Source: Bifidobacterium sp. ESL0800 (GTDB lineage Bacteria > Actinomycetota > Actinomycetes > Actinomycetales > Bifidobacteriaceae). Taken from it: a stretch of DNA of 64,000 nucleotides. The notes under the pieces are model-generated. The model ran no database searches and was not told where the DNA came from. It worked only from the letters and a program-made list of their open reading frames with translations. Within the stretch, counting starts at the first letter, position 1. Each line of letters begins with the position of its first letter. Shown one piece after another: positions 1-10,000 of this stretch. The translations under genes and the position numbers were made by a program. The DNA lies in contig NZ_CP113913.1 in assembly GCF_029395355.1 (NCBI RefSeq), positions 496,001-560,000 on the forward strand. Reading direction: 5' to 3'.

Positions 1-101
1 AATCCACCAAGTATTCTTCGGAGAACGAGTCCGAAGGCACGCTTGCTGGTTCCGACAAACTGGCGGCTCTTCGTGAGGAGCTCCTCAAGGAAAAGAAGTG
101 A
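1..101 (+). CDS. rpsA: 30S ribosomal protein S1, C-terminal end (partial)
   Basis: An open frame enters the window at base 3 and runs 32 codons to a TGA at 99-101, ending in the charged tail ALREELLKEKK. No S1 RNA-binding repeat lies inside the window, so the sequence alone does not prove identity. The call rests on gene order: rpsA directly precedes coaE and uvrB in bifidobacteria and in other Actinobacteria such as Mycobacterium. A strong terminator follows at once, so this is the last gene of its transcript. The start lies outside the window. Confidence 0.7.
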   Translation, partial: STKYSSENESEGTLAGSDKLAALREELLKEKK

Positions 102-139
102 AGTCGCCAAAGGTGATTTCACGTTGATTTCGTGAGATT

Positions 140-180
140 GGTCGGCACAGGCTTGAGGTCTGTGCCGACCTTCTTGTTTC
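140..180 (+). terminator. Rho-independent terminator after rpsA
   Basis: GGTCGGCACAG (140-150) pairs perfectly with CTGTGCCGACC (160-170) around a 9-base loop, followed by a T-rich run. The hairpin lies 38 bases beyond the rpsA stop and 30 bases before the coaE start. It also argues against any upstream start for coaE at 132, which would fall inside it. Confidence 0.85.
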
Positions 181-209
181 TTGCCGAAGCAGACGAAATT
201 GGGGGATGC

Positions 210-857
210 ATGAGAATCGGATTGACCGGAGGCATCGCGGCGGGTAAGAGCACCGTCGCCGCTCATTTGAAGGGACTCGGCGCCTGCCTTGTCGATTACG
301 ACCAGCTGGCCCGTCAGGTGGTCGAGCCCGGGAGCGTTGGAATGCGTCGAATTGCCAAGGAATTCGGAGCTGAGGCGATGAATCCTGACGGTTCATTGAA
401 TCGTCGATGGATGGCGGCGCATGTCTTTTCTCCGCAGGCTGCCCCTGATGCCAGGCAGAGGCTTGACGAAATCGAACATCCTTTGATATACCAGCGGGCG
501 CAGGAACTGGAACGCCAGATTGTCGAAAAATACAGGATACGCACAGTCGAACGCGAGAACTCCGGGCAGTCTTCCCTGAGTTCCGTGATCGTCCACGACG
601 TGCCGTTGCTGGCCGAAGTCATCGATACCATACCGTTTTCATTCGACCACATCCTTACGGTCGAAGCGCCGGAAGAGGTGCGCATCCAACGGATGATGGA
701 GGCGCGGGGGATGAGCCGAGAACAGGCCGAAGGCAGGATACGCCACCAGTCGAGCCGCGGGCAACGCGAGGCCATCGCCGACGTGGTCATTGACTCGACA
801 CAACCAATCGAACAAATGTTCGAGCATCTTGATATGCTGTTCGCACAATGGCGGTGA
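210..857 (+). CDS. coaE: Dephospho-CoA kinase
   Basis: CoaE phosphorylates the 3'-hydroxyl of the ribose of dephospho-CoA with ATP, the last step of coenzyme A synthesis in the cytosol. The 215-residue product opens with MRIGLTGGIAAGKST, whose GGIAAGKS stretch is the P-loop at residues 7-14. A D-Y-D-QLARQVVEPG region (about residues 29-40) follows, which is typical of the family and close to the substrate. The start is the ATG at 210 because the P-loop normally begins within ten residues of the N terminus and the earlier in-frame ATG at 132 lies in the rpsA terminator. A segment near residues 113-125 (RTVERENSGQSSL) looks like a small insertion in the lid region. Gene order rpsA-coaE-uvrB supports the call. 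Confidence 0.93.
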   Translation: MRIGLTGGIAAGKSTVAAHLKGLGACLVDYDQLARQVVEPGSVGMRRIAKEFGAEAMNPDGSLNRRWMAAHVFSPQAAPDARQRLDEIEHPLIYQRAQELERQIVEKYRIRTVERENSGQSSLSSVIVHDVPLLAEVIDTIPFSFDHILTVEAPEEVRIQRMMEARGMSREQAEGRIRHQSSRGQREAIADVVIDSTQPIEQMFEHLDMLFAQWR

Positions 858-978
858 ACGACGGCAAAATGATTCTATGGTAAATACGGTTCGGTTTGTA
901 GCGGGCTGATGTCAGGAATAACGCAGGCACGGCCGAGATTGTCGGTAAGTCTGGCAATGGAAGGAATGACGGACAAAT

Positions 979-3093
979 ATGGGGTTCAATATCGAGCGGT
1001 CGCATCATCCGTTTGTGGTGAAGGCGCCGTATCAGCCGTCTGGCGACCAGCCCGAGGCCATCGACGAGATCGCGCGGCGCATCAACAACGGCGAGAACGA
1101 CGTGGTGCTGATGGGCGCCACCGGCACCGGCAAGACCGCGACCACCGCGTGGCTCATCGAGAAGCTGCAACGTCCGACGCTGATATTGGAACCCAACAAG
1201 ACCTTGGCCGCGCAGTTGTGCGCCGAGTTCCGCGAGCTGATGCCCGACAACGCGGTGAGCTACTTCGTTTCGTATTACGATTATTACCAGCCCGAGGCCT
1301 ATATTCCCCAGACCGATACCTATATCGAAAAGGACTCGAACGTCAACGACGACGTGGAGCGCTTGCGCCACGCCGCCACGGCGAACCTCCTGACCCGCGA
1401 CGACTGCGTGGTGGTGGCCACGGTCTCCTGCATCTACGGCTTGGGCACGCCCGAGGAATACGCCGGGCGCATGCTCTTCCTGCACGAGGGGGAGGAAATC
1501 AACCGTGATTCCCTGTTGCGTAAGTTCGTCTCGATGCAATACAAACGTAATGATATCGCCTTTACCCGCGGCACCTTCCGCGTGCGCGGCGACACCGTCG
1601 AGATCATCCCGGTCTACGAGGAACTGGCCATCCGTATCGAGTTCTTCGGCGACGAGATCGACCGCATCTCCACATTGCACCCGCTGACCGGCGACGTCAT
1701 CGCCCACGAGTCGCAGGTCCATATCTTCCCGGCCTCGCACTATATCGCCGGTCCCGAGCGTACCGAACACGCCTTGAAGACCATCAAGGAGGAATTGGTC
1801 GACCGCACGGCCGAGCTGCGCAAACAAGGCAAGGAGCTCGAAGCCCAACGTCTTGAGATGCGCACCAACTACGACCTCGAGATGATTCAGCAAGTCGGTT
1901 TCTGCTCCGGCATCGAGAACTATTCCCGTCACTTCGACCAGCGCAAGCCCGGCAGCCCGCCGCACACCCTGCTCGATTTCTTCCCCGACGACTTCCTGCT
2001 GGTCATCGACGAATCGCACGTCACCGTCCCGCAGATCGGCGGTATGTACGAAGGCGACGCCAGCCGCAAGCGCACCCTGGTGGAGAACGGATTCCGCCTG
2101 CCCTCGGCGATGGACAATCGACCGCTGAAATGGCCGGAGTTTCTCGATCGGGTCGGGCAGACGGTCTATCTTTCCGCCACCCCCGGCGACTACGAACTCG
2201 GTCTTTCCGACGGTGTGGTCGAGCAGGTCATCAGGCCGACCGGCTTGCTTGACCCGAAGATCGACGTGCGTCCCGTGAAAGGGCAGATCGACGATCTGCT
2301 CGGCGAGATCAAGGACCGTGTCGCCAAGCACGAGCGCGTGCTGGTGACGACGCTGACCAAGAAGATGGCCGAGGACCTCACCGACTACCTGCTGGAGCGC
2401 GACATCAAGGTGGAATACCTGCATTCCGACGTCGACACGCTTCGCCGTGTGGAGCTCTTGCGCGAGCTGCGCGAAGGCAAGATCGACGTCATCGTCGGCA
2501 TCAACCTGCTGCGCGAGGGCCTGGATCTGCCCGAGGTCTCGTTGGTGGCGATCCTGGACGCCGACAAGGAAGGTTTCCTGCGCTCGCACCGTTCGCTCAT
2601 CCAGACCATCGGCCGTGCCGCGCGTAATGTGTCCGGAACCGTCATCATGTACGCCGATGAGGTCACCGACGCCATGGAGACGGCCATCAGCGAGACGAAC
2701 CGTCGCCGCGAGAAGCAGATCGCCTACAACAAGGAGCATGGCATCGACCCGAAGCCGCTGGTCAAGAAGATCAGCGACGTCACCGACATGCTCGCTCGTG
2801 AGGATGTGGACACCGAAACGCTGCTGGCCGGCGGCTACCGTGACGAGAAACGTGCCGGGTCCAACAAGCGCATCGCCCTGACCAGCCTCGACGAGAAGGA
2901 TCTGCAGAAGCATCACGACGACATCATCAACGCCGGCCTGCCCGCCCAGGACCTCGCCGACCTCATCCGCCAGATGAGCGAGCAGATGCACACGGCCGCC
3001 GAGCAGCTCCAGTTCGAGCTCGCCGCCCGTCTGCGCGACGAGATCCGCGACCTGAAAAAGGAACTGCGCCAGATCACCGAAGCGCAGAAATAA
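979..3093 (+). CDS. uvrB: Excinuclease ABC subunit B
   Basis: UvrB is the damage-verifying ATPase of nucleotide excision repair. It is loaded by UvrA and hands DNA to the UvrC nuclease. The 704-residue product has the family's usual length. Visible parts are Walker A GATGTGKT (residues 46-53), the beta-hairpin region [20 protein letters not shown] (about 95-115) that inserts between strands, helicase motifs including DESH and the QTIGRAARN motif VI, and a C-terminal UVR coiled-coil ([20 protein letters not shown], about 675-695) that contacts UvrC. The ATG at 979 gives the expected start [13 protein letters not shown] 121-base gap separates it from coaE and may hold its own promoter. No irregularity is seen. 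Confidence 0.97.
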   Translation: MGFNIERSHHPFVVKAPYQPSGDQPEAIDEIARRINNGENDVVLMGATGTGKTATTAWLIEKLQRPTLILEPNKTLAAQLCAEFRELMPDNAVSYFVSYYDYYQPEAYIPQTDTYIEKDSNVNDDVERLRHAATANLLTRDDCVVVATVSCIYGLGTPEEYAGRMLFLHEGEEINRDSLLRKFVSMQYKRNDIAFTRGTFRVRGDTVEIIPVYEELAIRIEFFGDEIDRISTLHPLTGDVIAHESQVHIFPASHYIAGPERTEHALKTIKEELVDRTAELRKQGKELEAQRLEMRTNYDLEMIQQVGFCSGIENYSRHFDQRKPGSPPHTLLDFFPDDFLLVIDESHVTVPQIGGMYEGDASRKRTLVENGFRLPSAMDNRPLKWPEFLDRVGQTVYLSATPGDYELGLSDGVVEQVIRPTGLLDPKIDVRPVKGQIDDLLGEIKDRVAKHERVLVTTLTKKMAEDLTDYLLERDIKVEYLHSDVDTLRRVELLRELREGKIDVIVGINLLREGLDLPEVSLVAILDADKEGFLRSHRSLIQTIGRAARNVSGTVIMYADEVTDAMETAISETNRRREKQIAYNKEHGIDPKPLVKKISDVTDMLAREDVDTETLLAGGYRDEKRAGSNKRIALTSLDEKDLQKHHDDIINAGLPAQDLADLIRQMSEQMHTAAEQLQFELAARLRDEIRDLKKELRQITEAQK

Positions 3094-3174
3094 CCCCCAT
3101 CGTGATCAACAACGATCAATGACCGCAGATAACCAACGTTGCATAAGGTCATCGCCCTCCCGTAGGGTGGAAAC

Positions 3175-4158
3175 ATGGCCGAAACACCCTTAGCGTTTAT
3201 GATCGCCACATATGTGGTACTTGCGATTTTCTTCGTTGCCGATTTGTTTGTGATCGGACGTAAGCCGCATGTGCCCAGCACCAAGGAGTGCGTGCAGCAT
3301 ATCGCCTTCTTCGTTGTTGCGGCGCTTATCTTCGGTGGTCTGGTCTGGTGGGTGTCGGGCTCGCAGCCGGCGCTGGAGTTCTATTCCGGCTGGCTCACCG
3401 AATATTCGCTCAGTATCGACAATCTCTTCGTCTTCGTCATCATCATGACGAACTTCGCCGTGCCGAAAAAGCTCCAGAAATACGTGCTGAGCGTGGGCAT
3501 CACCATCGCGCTCATCCTGCGCGGGCTGTTCATTCTGGTGGGCGCGGCCGTTATCCAACGTTTTACATGGGTTTTCTTTATTTTCGGGGCGTTCCTGATC
3601 TATACCGCCGTCAAACTGGTGGCCGGCGACGATGAGGATGAGGAGTATCACGAAAATGCGATCATTCGAGCTCTTCGCAAAGTGGTGAAAATCACAGACG
3701 AGTATGACGGCGAAAAAATCCGGACCGTGAAGGACGGCAAGAAGTTCTTCACCCCGATGCTCATCGTCTTCCTGACCATCGGCACCACCGATGTCATGTT
3801 CGCCTTTGACTCGATCCCCGCGATCTTCGGGCTCACCAAAGACCCGTTCATCGTCTTCACCTCCAACGTCTTCGCGCTGCTCGGTCTGCAGCAGCTCTAC
3901 TTCCTGCTCGGTGCCCTGCTCGACAAACTGGAATACCTGCCATACGGCTTGGCAGTAGTCCTCGGGTTCATCGGTGTCAAGCTGTTGATGGAAGCGCTTC
4001 ACGGCAATTCACTGCCGTTCATCAACGGTGGCAGGCCGATTGCCCAGGTGCCGGAAATCCCCACGTGGGTGTCTCTTGCTGTCATCGTCGTAGCCATCGG
4101 GACGGCGGCTGCGGCCAGCGTCATCAAGATGAAAGCAGACGCCTCCAAAACGAAATGA
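3175..4158 (+). CDS. TerC/Alx-family integral membrane protein
   Basis: A 327-residue polytopic membrane protein of the TerC family. Several members (Alx, MeeF/MeeY) export manganese or protect exported metalloproteins, while others are linked to tellurite resistance. Its exact substrate here cannot be read from sequence. About nine hydrophobic segments are visible. The family hallmarks are the acidic membrane motifs EYSLSIDNLFVF (about 78-89) and TDVMFAFDSIPA (about 204-215), whose aspartates sit in the bilayer and likely bind metal. A charged cytoplasmic loop (DDEDEEYHEN, then EYDGEKIRTVKDGKKFF) separates the two halves. The gene is monocistronic between uvrB and pyk. The length matches Alx-type proteins. 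Confidence 0.88.
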   Translation: MAETPLAFMIATYVVLAIFFVADLFVIGRKPHVPSTKECVQHIAFFVVAALIFGGLVWWVSGSQPALEFYSGWLTEYSLSIDNLFVFVIIMTNFAVPKKLQKYVLSVGITIALILRGLFILVGAAVIQRFTWVFFIFGAFLIYTAVKLVAGDDEDEEYHENAIIRALRKVVKITDEYDGEKIRTVKDGKKFFTPMLIVFLTIGTTDVMFAFDSIPAIFGLTKDPFIVFTSNVFALLGLQQLYFLLGALLDKLEYLPYGLAVVLGFIGVKLLMEALHGNSLPFINGGRPIAQVPEIPTWVSLAVIVVAIGTAAAASVIKMKADASKTK

Positions 4159-4175
4159 TGAAGGTCGATCCATGG

Positions 4176-4195
4176 TTATGTGAGCGCTCACATAA
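4176..4195. promoter_or_regulatory. Perfect 20-bp palindrome, LacI-family type operator before pyk
   Basis: TTATGTGAGCGCTCACATAA is its own reverse complement. Its core TGTGAGCGCTCACA is the symmetric core of the idealised lac operator, with the central CG step typical of LacI-family sites. It lies 106 bases upstream of the pyk start and just after the terC stop. In bifidobacteria LacI-type regulators such as AraQ control central carbon genes including glycolytic ones, so it is a good candidate site. Which regulator binds it is inference. Confidence 0.75.
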
Positions 4196-4300
4196 AAGTC
4201 GCCATAACAGGCCACATTGCTTGCGGATGCTAGTAGACTGGATAGATGTTGCGGGAAGATTTCCGCCAAACAAATGTCAGAAAAGAATAGGCAGGTATTC

Positions 4301-5749
4301 ATGAGGAAAGCAAAAATCGTAGACACCATCGGGCCGGCGAGCGAATCGCTGGAGAACCTGACCGAACTGGTCAAGAACGGTATGGATGTCGCGCGCCTCA
4401 ACCGTTCGCACGGCACCACCGATGACCACCTGAAGGTCTACAACAACGTTCGTCAAGCCGGCAAGACCACAGGCCGCAACGTCGCCGCCCTGGTCGACCT
4501 GCAGGGCCCGAAGATCCGCTGCGGCTGGTTCAAGAAGAACGCCGACGGCGAGGACAAGGTCCAGCTTAAGGCCGGACAGGAATTCATCATCACCACCGAC
4601 GACATCGAGGGTGACGAGCACATCACTTCCACCACCTTCAAGGGGCTGCCCGGCGATTGCCATGTCGGCGACCCGATCCTGATCGACGACGGCAAGGTCC
4701 GCCTCGAGGTCACCAAGGTCGAGGGCAACAACGTGCACACCAAGGTCGTCGTGGCCGGACCGGTTTCCAGCCACAAGGGCATCAACCTGCCGGGCGTGGC
4801 CGTCAGTCTCCCGGCCCTGACCGAGAAGGATGAGGCTGACCTGCGTTGGGCCATCCAGACCGGCGCCGACATCATCGCCATGTCCTTCGTGCGTTTCGCG
4901 ACCGACATCGACCGCGCCCACGAGATCATGGACGAGGAAGGCCGTCGCATCCCGATCGTCGCGAAGATCGAGAAGCCGCAGGCCGTCGAGAACCTCGAGG
5001 ACATCGTCAAGGCGTTCGACGGCATCATGGTCGCCCGCGGCGACATGGCCGTTGAGATGCCGTTCGAAGAGGTGCCGCTGGTCACCAAGCGCTGCATCGA
5101 GCTTGCTCGTGAGTACGCCAAGCCCGTCATCGTCGCCACCGAGGTGTTGGGCTCCATGGTCAATTCCCCGATCCCGACCCGCGCCGAGGCTTCCGATTGC
5201 GCCAACGCCGTCCTCGACGGTGCCGATGCGACCATGACCTCCAACGAGACCGCCGTCGGCAGCTATCCTGCTCAGACCGTCAACACGATGGCCCGCATCT
5301 CCGGCTACGCCACCGAGCACGGCTTCGACCGCATTCCTTCCATCAGCAATCTCGACATGTCGAGCACCGGCGCCGTTTCCTCCGCCGCCGTCGACCTCGC
5401 CGACAAGACCAATGCCAAGGCCATTGTGGCCTACACGCAGACCGGTTCCACCGTGCACCGCGTCTCCCGCGAACGTCCGGCCGCCCCGATCTACGGCATC
5501 ACCAACAACGAGCACACCTATCACTGGCTGGCTCTGAGCTGGGGCACCGAAGCGTTCTGCACCGACGCCGACTATCACGACATGAACCGTCATCAGCTGA
5601 TGATCTTCACCGACAAGCTGCTTCGCGATGCCGGCAAGGTCGTCAACGGCGACAAGATCGTCGTGCTGTCTTCTGCTCAGGGCGAGCAGAAGTCCGGCCG
5701 CACCGATTCCATCTACGTCCACACCGTGGGTGCCTGCGACGCTGACTGA
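4301..5749 (+). CDS. pyk: Pyruvate kinase
   Basis: Pyruvate kinase converts phosphoenolpyruvate and ADP to pyruvate and ATP, the final ATP-forming step of the lower glycolytic arm of the bifid shunt. The 482-residue product begins MRKAKIVDTIGPASES and carries the substrate loop RLNRSHGT, the B domain (about residues 70-170), the signature region IVAKIEKPQAVENLEDI with its catalytic lysine (about 220), the ARGDMAVEMP metal/PEP motif and a C-terminal regulatory domain. An in-frame ATG at 4274 would add nine residues. The ATG at 4301 was chosen because it matches the N terminus usual for bifidobacterial Pyk, though neither has a strong ribosome site. A LacI-type palindrome lies upstream and a terminator downstream. 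Confidence 0.95.
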   Translation: MRKAKIVDTIGPASESLENLTELVKNGMDVARLNRSHGTTDDHLKVYNNVRQAGKTTGRNVAALVDLQGPKIRCGWFKKNADGEDKVQLKAGQEFIITTDDIEGDEHITSTTFKGLPGDCHVGDPILIDDGKVRLEVTKVEGNNVHTKVVVAGPVSSHKGINLPGVAVSLPALTEKDEADLRWAIQTGADIIAMSFVRFATDIDRAHEIMDEEGRRIPIVAKIEKPQAVENLEDIVKAFDGIMVARGDMAVEMPFEEVPLVTKRCIELAREYAKPVIVATEVLGSMVNSPIPTRAEASDCANAVLDGADATMTSNETAVGSYPAQTVNTMARISGYATEHGFDRIPSISNLDMSSTGAVSSAAVDLADKTNAKAIVAYTQTGSTVHRVSRERPAAPIYGITNNEHTYHWLALSWGTEAFCTDADYHDMNRHQLMIFTDKLLRDAGKVVNGDKIVVLSSAQGEQKSGRTDSIYVHTVGACDAD

Positions 5750-5816
5750 AACCGTGAAAAGGTTTTTGGCGAAACGCTTCTAGCCGTTAGCTGAAAGCCC
5801 GGCTGTTTCTTGAAGG

Positions 5817-5872
5817 CGATTCCTGGTTGATAAACGGAAACGTTTTGGAACCGGGAATCGTCTCGTTTCTTG
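5817..5872 (+). terminator. Terminator after pyk
   Basis: CGATTCCTGGTT (5817-5828) pairs with AACCGGGAATCG (5849-5860), with one G-T pair, and an inner AAACG-GAAA-CGTTT hairpin fills the loop. A T-rich stretch (TCTCGTTTCTTG) follows. It separates pyk from the tRNA gene. Confidence 0.75.
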
Positions 5873-5990
5873 AACCGGCCATTGAGCAGAACGTGCGAGA
5901 AGACACGCAGATGACGAAATCGACACTCTGACGTCGCTTGATTATGCTACTTTTAAAGGGTTGCAATTCTGCAGTTGCGGCCAGATACAA

Positions 5991-6064
5991 GCCCTTGTAT
6001 CCCAATTGGTAGAGGAAACAGCCTCAAAATCTGTGCAGTGTGGGTTCGAGTCCCACCAAGGGCA
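5991..6064 (+). tRNA. tRNA with Leu anticodon CAA and a short (class I) variable loop
   Basis: The 74-base gene folds as a cloverleaf. Acceptor strands GCCCTTG (5991-5997) and CAAGGGC (6057-6063) match perfectly, the T arm is GTGGG-TTCGAGT-CCCAC (6040-6056), and the discriminator base is A (6064). The anticodon loop CTCAAAA (6023-6029) puts CAA at 6025-6027, reading UUG (Leu). Between the anticodon and T stems only five bases (GCAGT) are present, whereas ordinary bacterial tRNA-Leu has a long variable arm. One mismatch is seen in the D stem and one at the base of the anticodon loop. CCA is not encoded. It sits between pyk and pdtaR, a neighbourhood that appears conserved in Actinobacteria. 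A non-canonical or regulatory tRNA is possible. Confidence 0.85.
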
Positions 6065-6188
6065 CGTTGAGTGAGTTTATCACTTTTGAATGATTGATAT
6101 ATCATAGTATCAATGTACTTTGTACTCGACATTTGCCATAAGAGACTTGAGAAGGCGCGAAGATACGGGTGCAGGAGTGAATACAGAA

Positions 6189-6968
6189 ATGGAAAATGAT
6201 ATGGATCAGATACTGACCGATGAGGAATTGAAGGCCGCCGCCACCGATGACATCGAATCCGTCGCCGACGAAGCCAAGAACGAAAAAGCCGAAAAAGAGG
6301 GCGAGCCGCATCAGCGCACCGTCGTTGTGGCCGAAGACGAATCCGTGAACCGTATGGATTTGGTCGCCATGCTCGAAGACAACGGCTACAAGGTCGTCGG
6401 TGAAGCCGCCAATGGCGAGGAAGCTGTCGAACTTACCCGCAAGTTCCATCCGGATGTGGTATGCATGGACGTCAAGATGCCTCGCATGGACGGCATCACC
6501 GCCGCCGGCACCATCTGCGACGAGAACATCGCGCCTGTTGTCATGCTGACGGCCTATTCCCAGCCCGATCTGGTCAAGCAGGCCACCGGTGCCGGTGCCA
6601 TGGCCTACGTCACCAAGCCGTACGAAGAGTCCAAGCTGCTCCCCGCGCTGGAAGTGGCCATGGGCCGTTTCGCCGAGATCAACGATCTGCTCGATACCGT
6701 CGAAGCGAACGAAGGCAAGCTCAAGGAGACCGAGTCCCAGCTCAAGGAAGCCGAAGAAAAGCTCAAGAAGGCCGAGGATACGCTTGAAGAGCGCAAGCTC
6801 GTCGACCGCGCCAAGGGCCTGCTGATGGACAAGGCCGACTTCTCCGAGCAGGGCGCCTTCCGCTGGATCCAGAAGACCTCTATGGATCAGCGCATCCCCA
6901 AGAAGCGCTTGGCCATGGCCATCATCGCCAAGTACGGCGATCCGAAGCCGGAACCCAAGCAACGCTGA
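6189..6968 (+). CDS. pdtaR: ANTAR-domain response regulator (PdtaR type)
   Basis: A response regulator whose output is an ANTAR RNA-binding domain, which in Mycobacterium PdtaR acts as an antiterminator on paired hairpins in target mRNAs. The 259-residue product has an acidic, Glu/Lys-rich extension (about 1-42), a receiver domain (about 43-160) with the acidic pocket AEDE, phospho-acceptor D in VVCMDVKMPRMDG (about residue 97), the switch threonine in MLTAYS and K in TKPYEE. A heptad-like coiled coil (about 175-210, ETESQLKEAEEKLKKAED) and a C-terminal ANTAR domain (RKLVDRAKGLLMDK...) follow. The ATG at 6189 has AGGAG at 6173-6177. A GTG at 6177 and an ATG at 6201 are alternatives. The cognate kinase is not in the window. 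Gene order tRNA-pdtaR-polA matches other Actinobacteria. Confidence 0.9.
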   Translation: MENDMDQILTDEELKAAATDDIESVADEAKNEKAEKEGEPHQRTVVVAEDESVNRMDLVAMLEDNGYKVVGEAANGEEAVELTRKFHPDVVCMDVKMPRMDGITAAGTICDENIAPVVMLTAYSQPDLVKQATGAGAMAYVTKPYEESKLLPALEVAMGRFAEINDLLDTVEANEGKLKETESQLKEAEEKLKKAEDTLEERKLVDRAKGLLMDKADFSEQGAFRWIQKTSMDQRIPKKRLAMAIIAKYGDPKPEPKQR

Positions 6969-6991
6969 GCTTAAGGCAAAATCTTATGAAG

Positions 6992-7034
6992 TCGCCTGTC
7001 GATTCGCCTATGAATCGGCAGGCGATATTTGTAT
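6992..7034 (+). terminator. Terminator after pdtaR
   Basis: TCGCCTGTCGATTC (6992-7005) pairs with GAATCGGCAGGCGA (7012-7025) with one G-T pair and a six-base loop, then TATTTGTAT. It isolates pdtaR from polA. Confidence 0.8.
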
Positions 7035-7084
7035 AGTGGATAGAACACGGCGTACGAAACGAATTTGCAAGGAATGACGATCTT

Positions 7085-10000
7085 ATGAGCGATAGCGACG
7101 ATACCGAAAAGGCCGGCAACACCACAGCATCAAACGATACCTCGAAAACGGGTGATGACACGAAAACGAAAGAGGTCTCGAAAACCAAAGGCGATACGGA
7201 AACCAAGGCAGTCCCGACAGCAGCAACGGCCTCGAAGACCAAAGGCACGCTATTGGTGGTGGATGGCCATTCCCTCGCGTTCCGCGCCTATTTCGCACTG
7301 CCTGTCGAAAGCTTCACCACTTCCACCGGCCAGCCGACCAACGCTGTCTGGGGCTTCTCGACCATGCTCGCGCAGGTGCTCGATAACGAGAAACCCGATC
7401 ATCTCGCCGTCGCTTTCGACATGGCCGGCGGCACGTTCCGCAATAAGATGTTGCCGCAATACAAAGGCACGAGAGACGCCGCACCGGAGGAGTTGTTGAG
7501 CCAGCTGCCGATCATTCAAGACCTCCTGAAGGCGTTGGGCGTGCGTTATGTGGAAAAGAAGGGCTACGAAGGCGACGACATCATCGGCACTATGGCCTCG
7601 ATGGGCGAGGACGCCGGATACAAGACCTTGGTGCTCTCCGGCGACCGGGACGCATTCCAGTTGATCGATGACGATATCACCGTGCTTTACCCAGGCCACC
7701 ATTTCAAAGATCTGAAGCACATGACCCCGCAGGCCATCGTCGACAAGTACAAGGTCACCCCGCAGCAATACCCGGACCTGGCGGCCATGCGCGGCGAGAC
7801 CGCCGACAACATCCCCGGAGTTCCGGGCGTCGGCGACGGCTACGCGGCCAAATGGATCAACCAGTACGGCGGGCTCGAGGGGATCATCGAGCACGCCGAC
7901 GAACTGCCAGGCAAGAAAGGGCAGGCGCTGCGCGACAATATCGAACAGGTCAAACTCAACCGTCGTGTCAATGCCGTGCTGCGCGACATGGACCTCGGCG
8001 CCTCCATCGACGACTTCACCCTCGGCGGTATGGACATTGACAAGGTCAACGCCATTTTCGCCAAGCTTCAGTTCAGCAATCGGTCCAAGAACCGACTGGT
8101 CAAATCCTTCAACGGCGGGGTCATGCCTGACGTCGCTAACGTGACCGAGGATTCCACGCCGGCTGAGGACGACCAGCTGAGCATCAAAGAGCCGAACATT
8201 ACCGAGATCGCCGATGCCGGCGAATTGGGCGACTGGATCAACAAGAACATGGGTCCGGAGTTCGTCGCGGATATATCTGGTATTTCGGATCATGTATTGG
8301 AAGTTTTCGGAGCAGAGGGCGATGCGGCAACGGCGAAAGCCGGTAAAGCAGCTGGTGCCGATAAGGCTGATAACGCTGGCAATACGGGTAAATCAAGCGA
8401 GGCCGATGGTCCGGCAGAAGCCGGCTCTTCCAAGTCTGACAGCGACGAGCGGTCGGATGAACAGGCCATCATCGAAGGTGCCAAAGGGCCTGAGCTGGTC
8501 GATCACGACATGAAATGCTCCGAGCAGGTGGGCCATTCGTGGGTGCTCTATGCCGCAGGCCGTTCGAAACCGGGGAATGCCAGGCTTGAAACCGTTGTCA
8601 TGCTCGTCGGCGATGAGGCGGCTGTGATTGCGGCGTCGGCGATCGATGATGTCATGCGCGACGAGCTGCAGACACTGCTGGGCGCCTATCACCGCTCCAT
8701 GGTGGTGCATGGCTACAAGGAGCACCTGCATCTGCTGGCGTCCGTCGGTATTGCGCTTGCCCGTCCGCTGTTCGACACCAAACTGGCCGGATATCTGGTC
8801 CATCCCGATTTCCACGCCGACACCCTTGCAAAGGCAGCGGAACATTTCCTCAAGCTGGAAATCCCGGAGAGCAAGCCGAAGAAGGCGCAGGGAGAGCTTG
8901 ATTTCGGTGAGGACGACGACGCTGCTTCGAATGCTGAGGAATCAAAGGAAGCCCAGCAGGAAGCCGTCAAGGACGCCGCCATCGTGCGGGCGCTCGCCGA
9001 TTTCCTGAAGACCCCGATCGACCAGCGCAAGCAGTTCGGTCTGCTGCGTTCCATCGAATTGCCGGTCTCACAGGTGCTTTACGACATCGAGGACGCCGGC
9101 GCGAAGGTGGATCTGGGACGTTTACACGAGCTGCTCGACGGCTTCACGGCCGATGCCGACCAGGCCCAGCAGATCGCCTTTGAGGCCGCCGGCCACGAGC
9201 TCAACCTGCAAAGTCCGAAGCAGCTGCAGACGGTGCTGTTCGACGAAATGGGACTCAAGCCTTCAAGAAAAACCAAATCCGGCTCGTACACCACCAACGC
9301 AGCCACCTTGCAGAACCTGTATGTCAAATACGCCGAGGACGAGAAGGCCAGCAACTTCCTCGGAGCCCTGCTTCGTCATCGCGAGACCAATAAGTTGAAG
9401 CAGATTGCGCAGACGTTGTTGGAAGCCGTCAACGCGCGAGACGGACGTATCCACACGACTTTCGAGCAGACCGTCGCGGCCACCGGGCGCCTGAGCTCGG
9501 TCGATCCGAACCTGCAGAACATCCCCAACCGCAACGCCACAGGCCGTGAGATTCGCTCCGCGTTCGTGCCGGGCGAGGGCTTCGAGTCGTTGCTGAGTTG
9601 CGATTACTCGCAGGTAGAGCTGCGCATCATGGCCGACCTTTCCGGCGACGAATCGCTGATCGAGGCGTTCAAGTCGGGTGCGGATTTCCACCGGTATGTG
9701 GCCAGTCTAGTGTATGACATTCCGATGGATGAAATCAGCTCCGACCAGCGCAGCCACGTCAAGGCGATGAGCTACGGGTTGGCTTATGGGCTCAGCACCT
9801 ATGGGCTTTCGCAGCAGTTGAAGATCAGCCCCGCCGAAGCCGACGTGCTGAAAAACAAGTATTTTGCCACTTTCGGCAAAGTCCACGACTATCTCGAGTC
9901 GCTGGTCGCCACCGCGCGTCAGAAGGGTTACACCGAGACGATGTTCGGGCGCCGCCGTTACTTCCCGGGGCTCAAGTCCTCGCGCAGGCAGGTGCGTGAC

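Noticed and set aside
787-2991. A 734-codon open frame on the minus strand across uvrB
   Set aside because: It is the antisense shadow of uvrB, a common by-product of high-GC codon usage. Its protein is a run of Val, Leu, Asp and Gly without any motif.
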